DNA of 64,000 nt from Alitta virens. Its lineage: Eukaryota > Annelida > Polychaeta > Phyllodocida > Nereididae. The notes under the pieces were generated by a model. The model was not told where the DNA came from, searched no databases, and worked only from the letters and a program-made list of their open reading frames with translations. The translations under genes were made by a program, and so were the position numbers. The stretch lies in NCBI GenBank assembly GCA_932294295.1, contig OW028576.1, positions 28,155,227 through 28,219,226 of the forward strand, written 5' to 3'. Every line of letters starts with the position of its first letter. Within the stretch, counting starts at the first letter, position 1. Below are positions 46,501-58,134 of the stretch, piece after piece.

Positions 46501-49500
46501 GTTAAAGAATAATCTTCAATGCTAGTAAAATGAGTTTGTTTTTACTAAGGTCACCCTGATTGTAAACAACCTTTATTTTCAACAGTGTCGATAAGATGAA
46601 CTCCGAAATAACGAAAGGCGATTTCTTGGCTAAAGTTTCTTCGGATGGACAGGTGTTCACTTCAAATGCTGGAAAGACAATTACAACATGTCCTTTGGAT
46701 ATGACTCTTTTTCCATTCGATCGACATAGATGCATCATAAAATTAACCAACTGGATATACACGTCAGAGCAAATTACTCTTCTGAACTTGACGTATCTAC
46801 TGGACCTGACGTTCTTCCAGAAGAATTCTCAGTGGCATTTGAAGAAGGGCTACATGGATTTGAGTTCCTATTTACTTTATGGTGTGACGTATGAAAGTGT
46901 GGATGTCATTCTGGGTAGGTTATATCTTTGAAAAACTAATTCAACAAATATGAACACGCAAAACATTTTTCATTTTTTCGAATGGATTTCATTTTAGGCC
47001 TCGGTTTTTTTTATCTTTCGTTTCTCGGCACCGCTGGCCATACTTTTGCAGTGCCGCTCAATTAATAAATTAACAATTGCATTGGGGAGTAAATTTAAAG
47101 TAAATTTTCTATTTTATTTTATTTTCCGACCATCTTATGAAAAACAGTCCGAGAAAGTTCCGAGAAACGTACGATCAAAAAACTGTGGCCTTATCGTGAG
47201 AAAAAAACAACAGAACACATGTATTAGGATTGCAATATGTAGTTAATTCAAATTCATATGGGACTGAGTATTCTGCACAAAGAACTTAAATATTACCAAT
47301 AGGGGAGTAAACAGGGTTCTTTATGCCAGTTAAAACCACAGACAAAGTCGGCGGCGGGGCCTAGCTCAGGTGTAGCGCTCTGGGCTTGCAACCGCTGGGT
47401 TGTGGGTTCAATTCCTGCTCGAGCCTAAGTTGGATGGCTGTTTCATTCTACATCTCATTTCCATGATCCCTGCCTGTCCTAATTAACCCAACTGGTGCAG
47501 AAATACTGGACATAAAGCCCTAATCCACCCACCCAACACCACAAAGTAAATCATACAGGTGCATTCTATTACTCATATATTGGAATGACTGCCAACATTC
47601 TGCCAACGTGCTTTAGTCCTGTACCAGACTGATCCAATAAATCTGACCATTTTTCAGTTACCGCTTTATAAGTTATATTTCCCTTATTTCTTCCTTTTAG
47701 GCTTGCAAAGGAAGCCCATCTACTACATGCTTAACTTTGTCATCCCGAGCGCAGTTCTTGCGATGATGAGCAACCTGATGTTCTTCCTACCACCTGAATC
47801 TGGAGAACGCATCAGTCTCGGAATCACCGTCATGCTCTCATTTTCTGTTTTCCAATTCTTGATCATGGACAAGATGCCTGACAGCTCGGACAGTATCCCT
47901 GTTTTAAGTAAGTGCACTTCATCATATAATGTTGTGTCAATTTCTGTATTGACACATTTTGGTTCTGTTTCAATGCTGTTGGTTCATGTTGCAAACAAAC
48001 ACTAAGGGTGGGATATTTTCCTTGCCTCAGCATAGTGCAAGGCTGGTGGGGGTACCACTCATTTTATGTCTCATGCCGAAATCCAGCTGAGACGTAGTCC
48101 ATGAAGAGTGCCCAGGCCAGATTCTATGCCTGGAATTTCAGTGATGATTGCAAACTTAATAAATTAATAACCCTAATCATAAGGCCACCCAGCTTAAATT
48201 AATAATCAAATTAACTTTGGACCACGTCATACAAAGCAAGAACTTGACAAATAGCTTCTGATTTCACAATGATGCATTATTTTTCTAAATATTGACCAAT
48301 GCAAGTGCAATATTGAGCAATTTGAAAACTCTCTTTCATTAGTTAGACCTGCATATTTATTTCAATTTTTATCATTTGGCTTTACAAACAATTTTCGATT
48401 CATTATGTTGCTTTAGCCTAGAAACAAGTTACTACAGCAGATTTCATAGACTTGGAAGCTGGACTTCAAAAGACTTCATGTGAATGACTGTTTAAGTTAG
48501 TCCCTCGGCCAACTGGAGTCCATGATTCACCTTACGTCCTCTCGAGTTCATTTTCCAAGTCTGTTGAATCAATATGCTGTAATGCTGCCCTTATTAGCAG
48601 CGTTTACAAATAGTATGTCATAACAAACTGATTCCATAAATATAATTTTCTCTATGAAATAACAGAAATCAAATATACATTAAAATGCACTAAAAATACT
48701 GCTGCTAGGATGCACTTTGCTTCAGCGAATCAGAGTAAACGGCGGGAAATTTTCAGTCAATAGAATTGCAGTATTCTGTCCTAGCCACATGGTAGAAATA
48801 CTGAGAACCTTCCATGAAAATCCACTATACCATTGCCTAGGACACTATACTCCAAGGGACGTCATGAAAATCAGACTTCCATTGGCTATTACAGTCTCTC
48901 AGCCAATTGGACTATTGGAATCATGGAGCTTTCGCATGGCACCAGAGATGTCTGCTAAAAGCAACCTGGGACATAACACGCCATTGGTGTATTTTTGTAC
49001 TGTCAAGTTGATTGGAGTCAATTGGGGGGGGGGGTCAAGTACCTATGTTGCATAAGTACCTTGTGAATAATATATGGTGAATTAAAAGCATTGGACCTGG
49101 TTTGCTTTTAGAGGCTTGACCCAATTATTGTGATCCACTAGAAAATAACAAACTATACACAAATTATGACATGCAATTATCTTCAATTACTGTATAAATA
49201 TTGCAAATATGCTTTCAATAAATGTCCAGAACCATTAGCATTATAGAACAATTCGCAGCAATGTAATTGGTGTATCCCAGTAGAGGTTACCAAACACACA
49301 CCACTAATCTCTACCAAACATTCAGAAAAAAATGTATTATCAGTTATCATAGTCGTAGTTTTCACAATAACAGTAGACATTAGCAAAGGTCATAAGCAAA
49401 CAGTAATTGGGGGATTGATGATAGCTGTATTGGTTGTGTCATAGCTACATTGACAAAGATCAATGCTATTCAATCTTTAAGAGATCTATATTCAGGGAAA

Positions 49501-52500
49501 ACATACATACATACTTCTTCTTCCTGAAATCAATTTTTCACCAATCCATATTGTTTACTCAAACAAAAGACCAACATATTAGATGTATTAAGAAACAGAT
49601 CTACTGTAAAAATCAAGCCCTACTGAAGGCAAGGAAGTACATCTAAATGCAGTTTAAACATTGTCAAGAAGGTAGTCAATTGGCTAAAATTGTCTTTAAA
49701 CAAAATTGATCTACACATGGATGCCCTCCCTGCCTACGCTGCCTACGCTGCTGCTGCGTTGACCCATATATTTTCAAGCCTGGTCTGTCATAGAACATAT
49801 TATGATAGTTCTATACTTGTTAAAGGCCTTCTTCCTGAAATCAATTTTTCACCAATCCATATTGTTTACTCAAACAAAAGACCAACATATTAGATGTATT
49901 AAGAAACAGATCTACTGTAAAAATCAAGCCCTACTGAAGGCAAGGAAGTACATCTAAATGCAGTTTAAACATTGTCAAGAAGGTAGTCAATTGGCTAAAA
50001 TTGTCTTTAAACAAAATTGATCTACACATGGATGCCCTCCCTGCCTACGCTGCCTACGCTGCTGCTGCGTTGACCCATATATTTTCAAGCCTGGTCTGTC
50101 ATAGAACATATTATGATAGTTCTATACTTGTTAAAGGCCTAGGCCCAGGTATAAAAATATGTAGTTGGAAATTTATATCGTCAGAGAGGAAAAGCTTGAA
50201 ATTGAGTTTGATCACTCTTTCACTTACAACCGCAGGTTGATCACTTGCTGTGAACGGCTGCTACATCCCCACCACCCAGACCAAGTATTCTTTAGGTAAA
50301 TTGGTTCCTCTTATAAAACTTATGATGATGCACTCAATACTACATGAGTTTTATTTTATCTCACCCCTCTACTTAATGGTCATGACGTCCTGATTTTAAA
50401 ATCCTATTTTTTTTTCAGTCCCTTTGTGTGACTTGCTAATAGTCTGTCTCACGACGAGAGTATCCCTATTCGCACTCTTGCAAATGGCAGCAATGCTTTG
50501 GTCTAGCTTGCTCATTGCAAGGAAGTGCATCCGATTCACTTTGAAAGTGTGCTTGGAATGTCACTTAAGCTGTCACAATTGTTTTGAATGCCTTGTGGAT
50601 AGCGCGGTTTCACATACTATAAAATTCTCCAATAACTGTTGGGGGTACAGCTGTAAATTGCAGACCATTAGAACCGTTATACAAATGCGCGACTAACAAA
50701 CCACATTTGATGAAGATCCGACAGTAGAAACCAAGAAAAGTTTGATTATAGTATAAATTCAAGCCTGTCAAAATCCCTGATTTTTTGACGTCGTACAAAT
50801 CGTCAACAGGATCGCCTAAAACGCCAACAGCGTAGCCAGCGTAATCATGGGAGGGGTTGCCAATGCTATTATATATACTTTAAAAGGCTGCTGCTTCCCT
50901 AATATTTGTCCGATTTTCGTCAAATGAAGACTGAATTGTTTAAGAAAATGTGTAGAATTTCTAAGTTCAAACGCCAGATGATGGTACTTTTTCATCTTCA
51001 AAATGGTTCGTGAAAACAGAAAAAAATTAGTAATTATATTATATAGTGTACTTGGGTGGCATATAACAATGCATTTCGTGGTCTGATGGGCAATCCAAGG
51101 ATATTGTAGTGTTAGCTTGATAGATAAATAAATTTGTAAAATTCTGAGTAAAGAATGGAGTATACAAGGCCCAAACACTGGTCTTAATGAGGCAGTAGCC
51201 ATCATACTGTATTAAAGTGTTTACATAGTAGGCCTAGTGCTGCTGGCATTCTGCACACAACACCAGGTATCTATTCTTTTTTTGAAAATATTCTTGTTAC
51301 CTCAGTCTCTATGTCCCAATTCTACTGGGTCTGAAGCATAGTCAGCTTATAAGACCAGCTGCCTGAGGCAGACATCATGATGAGATAATAAGGATTGGAG
51401 GCCATACCATGTTACACATTTACCCCATGGGTGGGGTTGTCTTTTACTTGCCTCAGCATAGACGCTGAGTACAAGGGATTTCCAATTTAACGTCTCATGT
51501 GGGGATCTAGCTCATGTAGAGTGCCCGGCCGGGGATCTAACTTAAGCAGAGCTGGCCAATGGAATTGAGCTACTTATAATAATAACAACTTCAATAATTG
51601 CTTATGAATTATATATCTTAAAGTCCTTAAAGTCCTTGTTTCAGAAAGCACTCATTCACTTAAGTTGTAATTACAATATTTGCTTATGAATAATATATGT
51701 TAAAGTCCTTGTAACAGAAAGCACACATTCACTTAAGCTGTAATTATAATGATTACCAAGAGTCTGCTTATATAATTATGCTATTCGTGCACTAAACAAC
51801 CTTGCATGATAATTATGGCTTTCTTTATGATACTGCCAAATTGAATTTGGTGGACATTCATATTTTAAATTTATTTATCGTCTCATCTATTTTGGCATCT
51901 TTTCATACAGTCATTGCATTTATCAGTCAAAAGCTTTCGCTTGTGTTTTATTGTTGTTTTACCAATTTGTCTATAATATTCCATCCCATTTAAGGATCTG
52001 GTTGATGCCAAGCTCAAATATGATGGAAACAAAGGGGAAAAAAATCCCTCACTTCTGCTTGAACCCTTGGGTCAGTGAATAGAAAGATGTGATATTTGCT
52101 ATTTAAATCCTGAATGGTGGAACTGTAGCAGCTTCTTCATATACACTTCCAGAAGAGGTTATTCTCGACTTGTTGCTCAGCAGCTCCAGTAATTACCTAA
52201 TGTTTCATCCCCTTTTGCATCTATTCAAGTGGTATAAGTGAGACCTGACTTATTTCGATGACTGAATGGGCTTGCACATAAATTGCACCTGTTACGAGGA
52301 AGGGTATAGGGGTATACTTGAAGATAACAATGTTTTAACCTATTAGGTCATTAATGTTTTACTATGTTTCAAGGAAGAGCTTCGGATATACATAATATGA
52401 TATGTCTCTTTTTTGGGGTCACTTGGAACCCCATTAGCCGAAATCATCACTTTACTCAACCTGTAGGGATATAAAACTATGAGGTAATTAAGTCTCTGAC

Positions 52501-54466
52501 AGCATATTTCGCACATTTGAACAAACATGTCTGATGCATTTATGGGAACTGGAAAAATCGAAGAAAATTGATGTACACACTCAAATGTGTTTTCCATTTG
52601 CACTGTTGTGTTAAGGAAAACACAATTAACTACTTTTAGAAAGCAAATATGTTTTCTGTCAACAGAATGATGTGATATTTGCTGTTCAAATGAGTACAAA
52701 GGAAAATAATTGTATATTCAAAATTTATTTTGAGGAAAGAAAATGTTCTTGGATTAATTGTGAATTCAAAGACCATATTTAGCATGGTTTTCATTTGATA
52801 TAACATGTATAGTAAAGTGTGTGAAAAGGGCTTTCATATAACATATTTAAAGACAGTAACTCCATGTATGTACTCAATCACAACGTTACAAGCGTTATCT
52901 TAACCATGCTCCTATTTTGGCCATTAACAGGCATTGGACAAACCTGAAAATGCCTTAATAATTTTTCTTGACCCAGGAATCATGGGTTTAGACACCAAGA
53001 TTTTCACATTACCTTCCTTAGTTCCTGAGATATTGGCAGAAAAGGATATTTTAGTAATTGCTTAATTTGCTTATAGTAAACAAGGCCCAAGGTTTTCAAG
53101 TAGCCAACTAAGCTGGAATTGTTAAAAAAAAACATAGTGTTGTAGAACATTTTTGAATTAACCATCTTGGAAAATGGACTAATATGCCAATTTAGCTTTA
53201 AAAATGTTGTATCATGAAGTGACATCACCCCATTTTTTATACCTGGCCTAGGCCTGTATCAAGTATAGAACTATCATAGTATGTTCTCTGACAGCCCAGG
53301 TATATTTACGAACAAACCGTCTGAGAAGTGAAAATTTATAGGTCAACGCAGCAGCGGTGTAGGCAGCGTAAGCAGGGAGGGGGATAGCGCGGTTTCACAT
53401 AATAGTCAAATTCTGTCAAAATTGTTGGGGGTACGGCTGTAAATTGCACACCATTAGAACTGTAATACAAACCAAATTTGACGAAGATCCGACCAGAAGA
53501 AGCTGAGAAAAGTGTGATATAGTAAACATTCAAGCCTGTCAAAATCTGTGATTTTTTGACGTCGTACAAATCGTCAACGGGATCGCCTAACACGCCCAAG
53601 CGCAGCAGCAGCATAGCCAGCCTAATCATGGAAGGGGTTGCCTATGCTGTTATATATACTTTAAAAGGCTGCTGCTCCCCTAATATTCGTCCGATTTTTG
53701 TCAAATAAAGACTGAATTGTTTAGGAAAATGCGTAGAATTATATTTATAGAATAGATAAATACATTTTTAAAATTCTCAGTAAGGAATGGACTATACAAG
53801 GCACAAACACTTGTCTCAATGAGGCAGTAGCCATCATACTGTATTAAAGTGTTTACATTGTAGACCTAGTGCTGCTGGCATTCTACACACAACACCAGGT
53901 ATCTATTCTTTTTTTGAAAAAGAATATTCTTGTTAAATCAGGCATCTGGCAGAACCTGAAAGTAGAGATTCTAGGGAACATTTCGGTACCTATGAAGTTG
54001 TGTATATTTTTCATGTTCACCTACACCAAAAATATGGCCTTTTTTTTTGTACACATAACTGATCTAAAAAGCTAAATTTTTTTCAGCAATTTATCTTCTG
54101 ATGTTGATGGCCCTGTCCTCGTTTTCACTGATCATCAGTGTAATTTTCATCAACAAGTATCATCACCGCTTTTCGCCGGTACCGAAATGGTTGCACCGCT
54201 TTGCAAAAGAGGGCATCATGAGCATCCTGGTGAGAAGGACAGGAACCAAAGCAAAAGAAATTGCTACAAAAACAGCAGCATATCAGGAAAGAAACGAATC
54301 AGAAGAAACAAACATTGAAAATACAGAACAAGGAGCTGATTGGCCCTTCGTTCTCAAAAAGTTGGACAAAATGTTGTTCTCATTCATGATTGTTATAAGT
54401 ATATGTCTATTCTTTGTTGTTTTTGTTGGTATTGGAGTTTTGTCCTCCAGAAGATCACCATTCTAG
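43575..54466 (+). CDS. Nicotinic acetylcholine receptor-like Cys-loop channel subunit
   Basis: Seven exons: 43575-43623 (signal peptide MHIWIFLIFAIQTSEC; in-frame ATGs also at 43,551, 43,554 and 43,413), 44318-44457, 45308-45352, 45920-46029, 46586-46914, 47701-47907, 54087-54466. Phases agree; 1,260 nt, 419 aa. Loop A WTPD at 106-109. Cys-loop C150-C164 with 13 residues between, containing FPFDRHR. TM1 about 231-253, TM2 about 261-282, TM3 about 295-315, a short cytoplasmic loop, TM4 about 389-412. GER (259-261) before TM2 is the motif of cation-selective members. Loop C has no adjacent cysteine pair, so it is not an alpha-type subunit. It would act in the plasma membrane as part of a pentamer; the ligand cannot be told. 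The last intron is 6.2 kb and full of repeats. Confidence 0.88.
45405..45550. repeat. (TATTG)n minisatellite
   Basis: TTTCATATTGC units pass into a long run of TATTG and TAACTGTATTG in intron 3 of the channel gene. A short ORF on the minus strand is a repeat translation. Confidence 0.85.
47355..47530 (+). mobile_element. tRNA-derived SINE, family 2
   Basis: GGGGCCTAGCTCAGGTGTAG holds the A-box, and GTGGGTTCAATTCC (47,402-47,415) the B-box, at tRNA-like spacing. A non-tRNA body ending in GGACATAAAGCCCTAATCC follows. Intron 5 of the channel gene. Confidence 0.75.
48003..48160 (-). repeat. SINE family 1 body copy
   Basis: CTTGCCTCAGCATAG, ATGTCTCATGCCGAAATCCA and GAAGAGTGCCCAGGCC match the family. 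Diverged, intron 6. Confidence 0.55.
49517..50140 (+). repeat. 311-bp direct tandem duplication
   Basis: 49,517-49,827 and 49,828-50,138 look identical by eye. The last part of each (TGCCTACGCTGCTGCTGCGT... to ...TTGTTAAAGGCC) also recurs inverted at about 53,240-53,390. Confidence 0.9.
50590..50950 (-). mobile_element. Repeat element with TATA module and decayed 97-aa-type ORF
   Basis: Minus strand: promoter-like module (CAGCAGCCTTTTAAAGTATA, 50,858-50,950), then a frame coding DLYDVKKSGILTGLNLYYNQ and LQFTAVPPTV. It is a diverged copy of 53,336-53,730. A TAG and a frameshift after MITLATLLAF break it. Confidence 0.6.
51395..51570 (-). repeat. SINE family 1 body copy
   Basis: ACATTTACCCCATGGGTGGG, TTTTACTTGCCTCAGCATAG and GAGTACAAGGGATTTCC are close to the family consensus; the tRNA head is decayed. 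Confidence 0.65.
53336..53629 (-). CDS. 97-aa ORF of a repeat element
   Basis: ATG at 53,629 opens a short hydrophobic N-terminus (MIRLAMLLLRLGVLG), then DLYDVKKSQILTGLNVYY, RIFVKFG and VQFTAVPPT; the frame closes at TAA. About 25 bp upstream lies AAAGTATATATAAC. The copy at 50,610-50,820 keeps the same protein phrases, so the frame was probably coding in an ancestor. I do not recognise the protein. It lies antisense in the last channel intron. Confidence 0.4.
   Translation of the reverse strand: MIRLAMLLLRLGVLGDPVDDLYDVKKSQILTGLNVYYITLFSASSGRIFVKFGLYYSSNGVQFTAVPPTILTEFDYYVKPRYPPPCLRCLHRCCVDL
53632..53730 (-). promoter_or_regulatory. Promoter-like module with TATA box
   Basis: Minus strand: CAGTCTTTATTTGACAAAAA, AATATTAGGGGAGCAGCAGC, then CTTTTAAAGTATATATAAC just ahead of the 97-aa ORF. 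It matches the modules inside the Harbinger elements. Confidence 0.55.
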
Positions 54467-54669
54467 ATAACTTTGTGTGTTTGTGCCTACTTGTAACTTT
54501 TAACACATTTGTATGATCAATTATGTGAAACTCAGGTAAAATGCACTTTACTATGTATTAGATGTCTTGTCTTAGCCTTAGTTTATTTCATTTAATTCTA
54601 AAAATAATGTATTAAAACATAATTTATCATGTACTAAAAAAAGAAAACATTGTAAACATAGTTTTTTTT

Positions 54670-54675
54670 AATAAA
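54670..54675 (+). terminator. Poly(A) signal of the channel gene
   Basis: AATAAA 204 bp after the stop codon at 54,466. Confidence 0.5.
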
Positions 54676-54689
54676 TTGCATTACTGCTG

Positions 54690-57600
54690 TGCATCAGGAC
54701 TTGATCGGATAAACATTGCAATGTGATCAACAACTACAATGGATATACTGGTTTAGTGTAACCTTGCGGTTTTTTGTCACACCAACTTAGCTTAACTTAA
54801 TCTCGGCCACCCTATATTGGAAATTTGAAATTCTATTTGAAGTTAAATCGAAATTGTCGTAACACTTCTGGCAACTGGTATGGTCAACTGGCAGATATCT
54901 TAGCTATTAATTAGGGTCACCCAGCTCCAAGTTGTATTCGACATCAAAACTGCCCAAAAAACTAAAACTTAGATGAATGTGAGAAAAAAGGCGATGTGCA
55001 AAAAGCTCTAAAACACAGTGATCCGATCTTGGCAACAAATATAGCAAATGGTAGAGCAACATACCTCACCTATCTTGACTTAATGCAAATATGCAAGAAC
55101 AGGTGTTGTGTGTATACCAACTCTATGAGTAGTAAAAGCATTTCCCTGTAGACTAGCACAAACTGCAGAGGGCAGCAGTGGCGCACTGTAAGTGGTGCAT
55201 TGTGAAGTGTTTACATACTACACAATGTTCCATGTATACACACAATGTATAATTAATTCCTCAAATTAAACATACAACTTATTAGTTGTGAACAATCATT
55301 GATTGTAGTAATCAACTGGGTACAGAGTATGGTCATTTTGTAAACTTTCAGGATGTCATGTTACATTGATAACCCTGAAGACTCATGTGTTCCTGTTGTA
55401 GAGATTACATCTACCACTATGTAAGATCCATATATTTAACTATAAACAATCACTATGGCATCTCAACATATGTTAGAAAGTTACACACTTAGTGTAGGAT
55501 TGTCTGAGAAAATACAGTGTCAGCCTTCTATCATAGGTACAAGAGAACGCTAGCATGACTGTGTTTTTCACTGGTAACTGCGCTTTAGAAATATACAAAT
55601 AACCGTTAACCTTGAATAAGGCACAATGTGCAAATAACCAATGGTAGAGTGTAACACTTCAAGCCTCATGCATTGATGCACATTTTGGCAGGGGTGTGTT
55701 CATTAGGATGCCAAGAGTTCTACAGCTGAAAAGGAGAAGTTCATCATTTTATTCTGTACAAAAGCTCAGATAAATTTGCTTCACTGGATGAGTGAATTCG
55801 AGGATGACGATGAACGTTTCAAAGGAACAGAATAAAGCATGAGATTCCTATAATGGATCAGTCATCAAAGATGTGATGACTTTTGCTTTTAATGGTATAG
55901 TGAGTATAATATCAGATGACCCTATATCATCCTCTTCAGACATAGTTGATGGTCAGACAAGGTCACGACAGCCTAATGAATATCCTGACTATTATGACAG
56001 ATATGATGGTATTAATGATAGTGAAGAAGGTCACTCCAAACCCATGGTGTCTTGGGAAACTTACAGGAAGGCAACGTGTCGTATTGATGGTCGTTACACC
56101 TCATGTGACGTGATTAAGTGTGATTGCATATATGATTTTTCAGATTATTTTGTTCCTTGAACATCACCCTCGATGGCGTTTGCACATCTATGGTTTATAA
56201 ACTTATGTTATTAACAAATATGAGCACAGTTTTTGTAGTCATGTATGAACTTGCAGGATGTCAGTTATGACCTGAAAATTTAAATATATTCAAATTGACC
56301 AATGGGACACCTGATTGTGTTAACCAATTCTTTTCAGCCCACAGATGGCGCAATTTCAAGAGAAATACTGTATGGTTAGGAGTTAACATTCATTCACACT
56401 AGGAAGATGCCACAGACAACTCTTTCCAACCATGGATACTTTGATAAAGTATGGTGCTGTGATCAGTGGTACAATAGATGGGATAAAAGTAGCGGAATGC
56501 TTAGTTGTCTGGATCTTCCATATATATTACAGGGTTAGATACGCTCACATGTCAAGTTCTCTTTCATTTGATTTCACCATTTTCATTATTACTGAAACAT
56601 ATACCATGTTGACCTACTCCTTAACCCCAAGGGTGGTTACCTAAGGAGTTTACAATTTTTACATGGGTTTGGTAGAGAGGTCAGTTCCACCCAAACCTTG
56701 CCTCTAAGATCATTTACTTCATATCCTTCTATCACTCACTATTAAAGCCGCAGTATCACCACTTGCCTGATACTATATATTGCGCTGATACAAAAAATTC
56801 CTAAATTATCACTCACTGTAGCAGCTTTATTTGCAATTTTAAGGACTCTATAATAATTTTACCCTGAAATTTCTAATCAAGACTACCTGTTATCTCGATG
56901 TAATTTGATGAAGAATTGATAATAGGGGTAAATACAAAAATTTGGTGTCTAACCACCAGAAATGTCAAAATCATAACTGAACACTAAATTCATTATGTCA
57001 AAAGTTACTCTTTGCAAAATTCAGAATACATCTGCTTAAGCATGTTGACATTTGTATTTGCAATTTACTTTCATATCTAAGCATATCATTTTTAGAGTCT
57101 CTGAATCAATCTTCTAAATGCCTTTAATAGACTATTAGGTATTAAAATTTTGACACAAATGTACTTTCTATATTTTTCTGGAGCATTCAGAGATGCACTG
57201 ATTTCATTCAATATGGGTATTTCCTGGTCATTCCATTTATGATAGGCCCTGCAGGAGGGTACATTTCTGGTGCCATAATTATCAAGTCTTCTGCATCACA
57301 ATCTTTAACACAACTTGTTCAGATGGAGGTGCCTTAAATGTTGTCCTTGACCAACAACTAACTTTATTGTGAAAGGAATTGACGGTTGTAGCCTAGGAAT
57401 TGATGCTCCTTTTAGATTAAAACCCAATTGGGGGAGTATTAATTGATTGAACTTTTAAACTTTGCTGTCCAGCGATGGAGACTTGAGTGAAAGTTAGAAA
57501 TGTTATTGTAGTCAACCTTGCAGACGAGGAAATATATGAAGAAGAAGAAAACAAAAAATTAAGAACTGGATTAAGAATTATATACATTTTGTTCACACTA

Positions 57601-58134
57601 AAATAGATAGAATAATTGTATTACAACCTGTAAGGATAACTTGTTGGGTTCCTAAAAAACCAATGGATTTTTAAAAAGCCAAAAAGGGCCAATTTTGATT
57701 TCACAAAAAATCCATTTGGGACTTTGGTTTTCACATACTTTGCAGTTTTTAGTTCCATCTATGTTGAGCCAACATGGCTTGTAACATATCTGGGTAAGGT
57801 CTAATCATATAAACATATGCCCTGAATATCATTACAGAGCATCAATATCATTAAAGAGCATAAAATGTCAATTCCATGCCACAGTACGATTCATTTACAA
57901 TAGCAATACTTTGGTTCACAAAATACTTCTCCACTGAAGGCATGTAAAAAACATTGGGCCCTGGCACTCACCATGGATATCAATCAACACAAGCAAACAT
58001 TGCAAATTCGTATGAAACAAAGCAATTAGCAGCGATGTTCATAAAATATGAATTTTTAAAGACGCACTGCGCGCTATTCACTCAACCAACTGTATCAGAT
58101 TGATGCTCAAGCTAGGTGGACCATTGTGTGAAAA
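54690..58134. other. Intergenic region between the channel genes
   Basis: A 95-codon frame at 55,873-56,160 (acidic and Ser-rich, PNEYPDYYDRYDG, C-terminal Cys cluster) and a 70-codon frame at 56,432-56,644 have no recognised domains or splice partners. The rest is AT-rich without visible features. Confidence 0.35.

Noticed and set aside
47355..47425. Functional tRNA gene
   Set aside because: The cloverleaf is imperfect and the sequence runs on into a SINE body.
48717..49055. 112-aa ORF in the channel intron
   Set aside because: No domain, no TATA or splice support; the end runs into a poly-G stretch.
55873..56160. 95-aa ORF as a gene
   Set aside because: Coding-like composition but no recognised family or gene context; kept only as part of the intergenic note.
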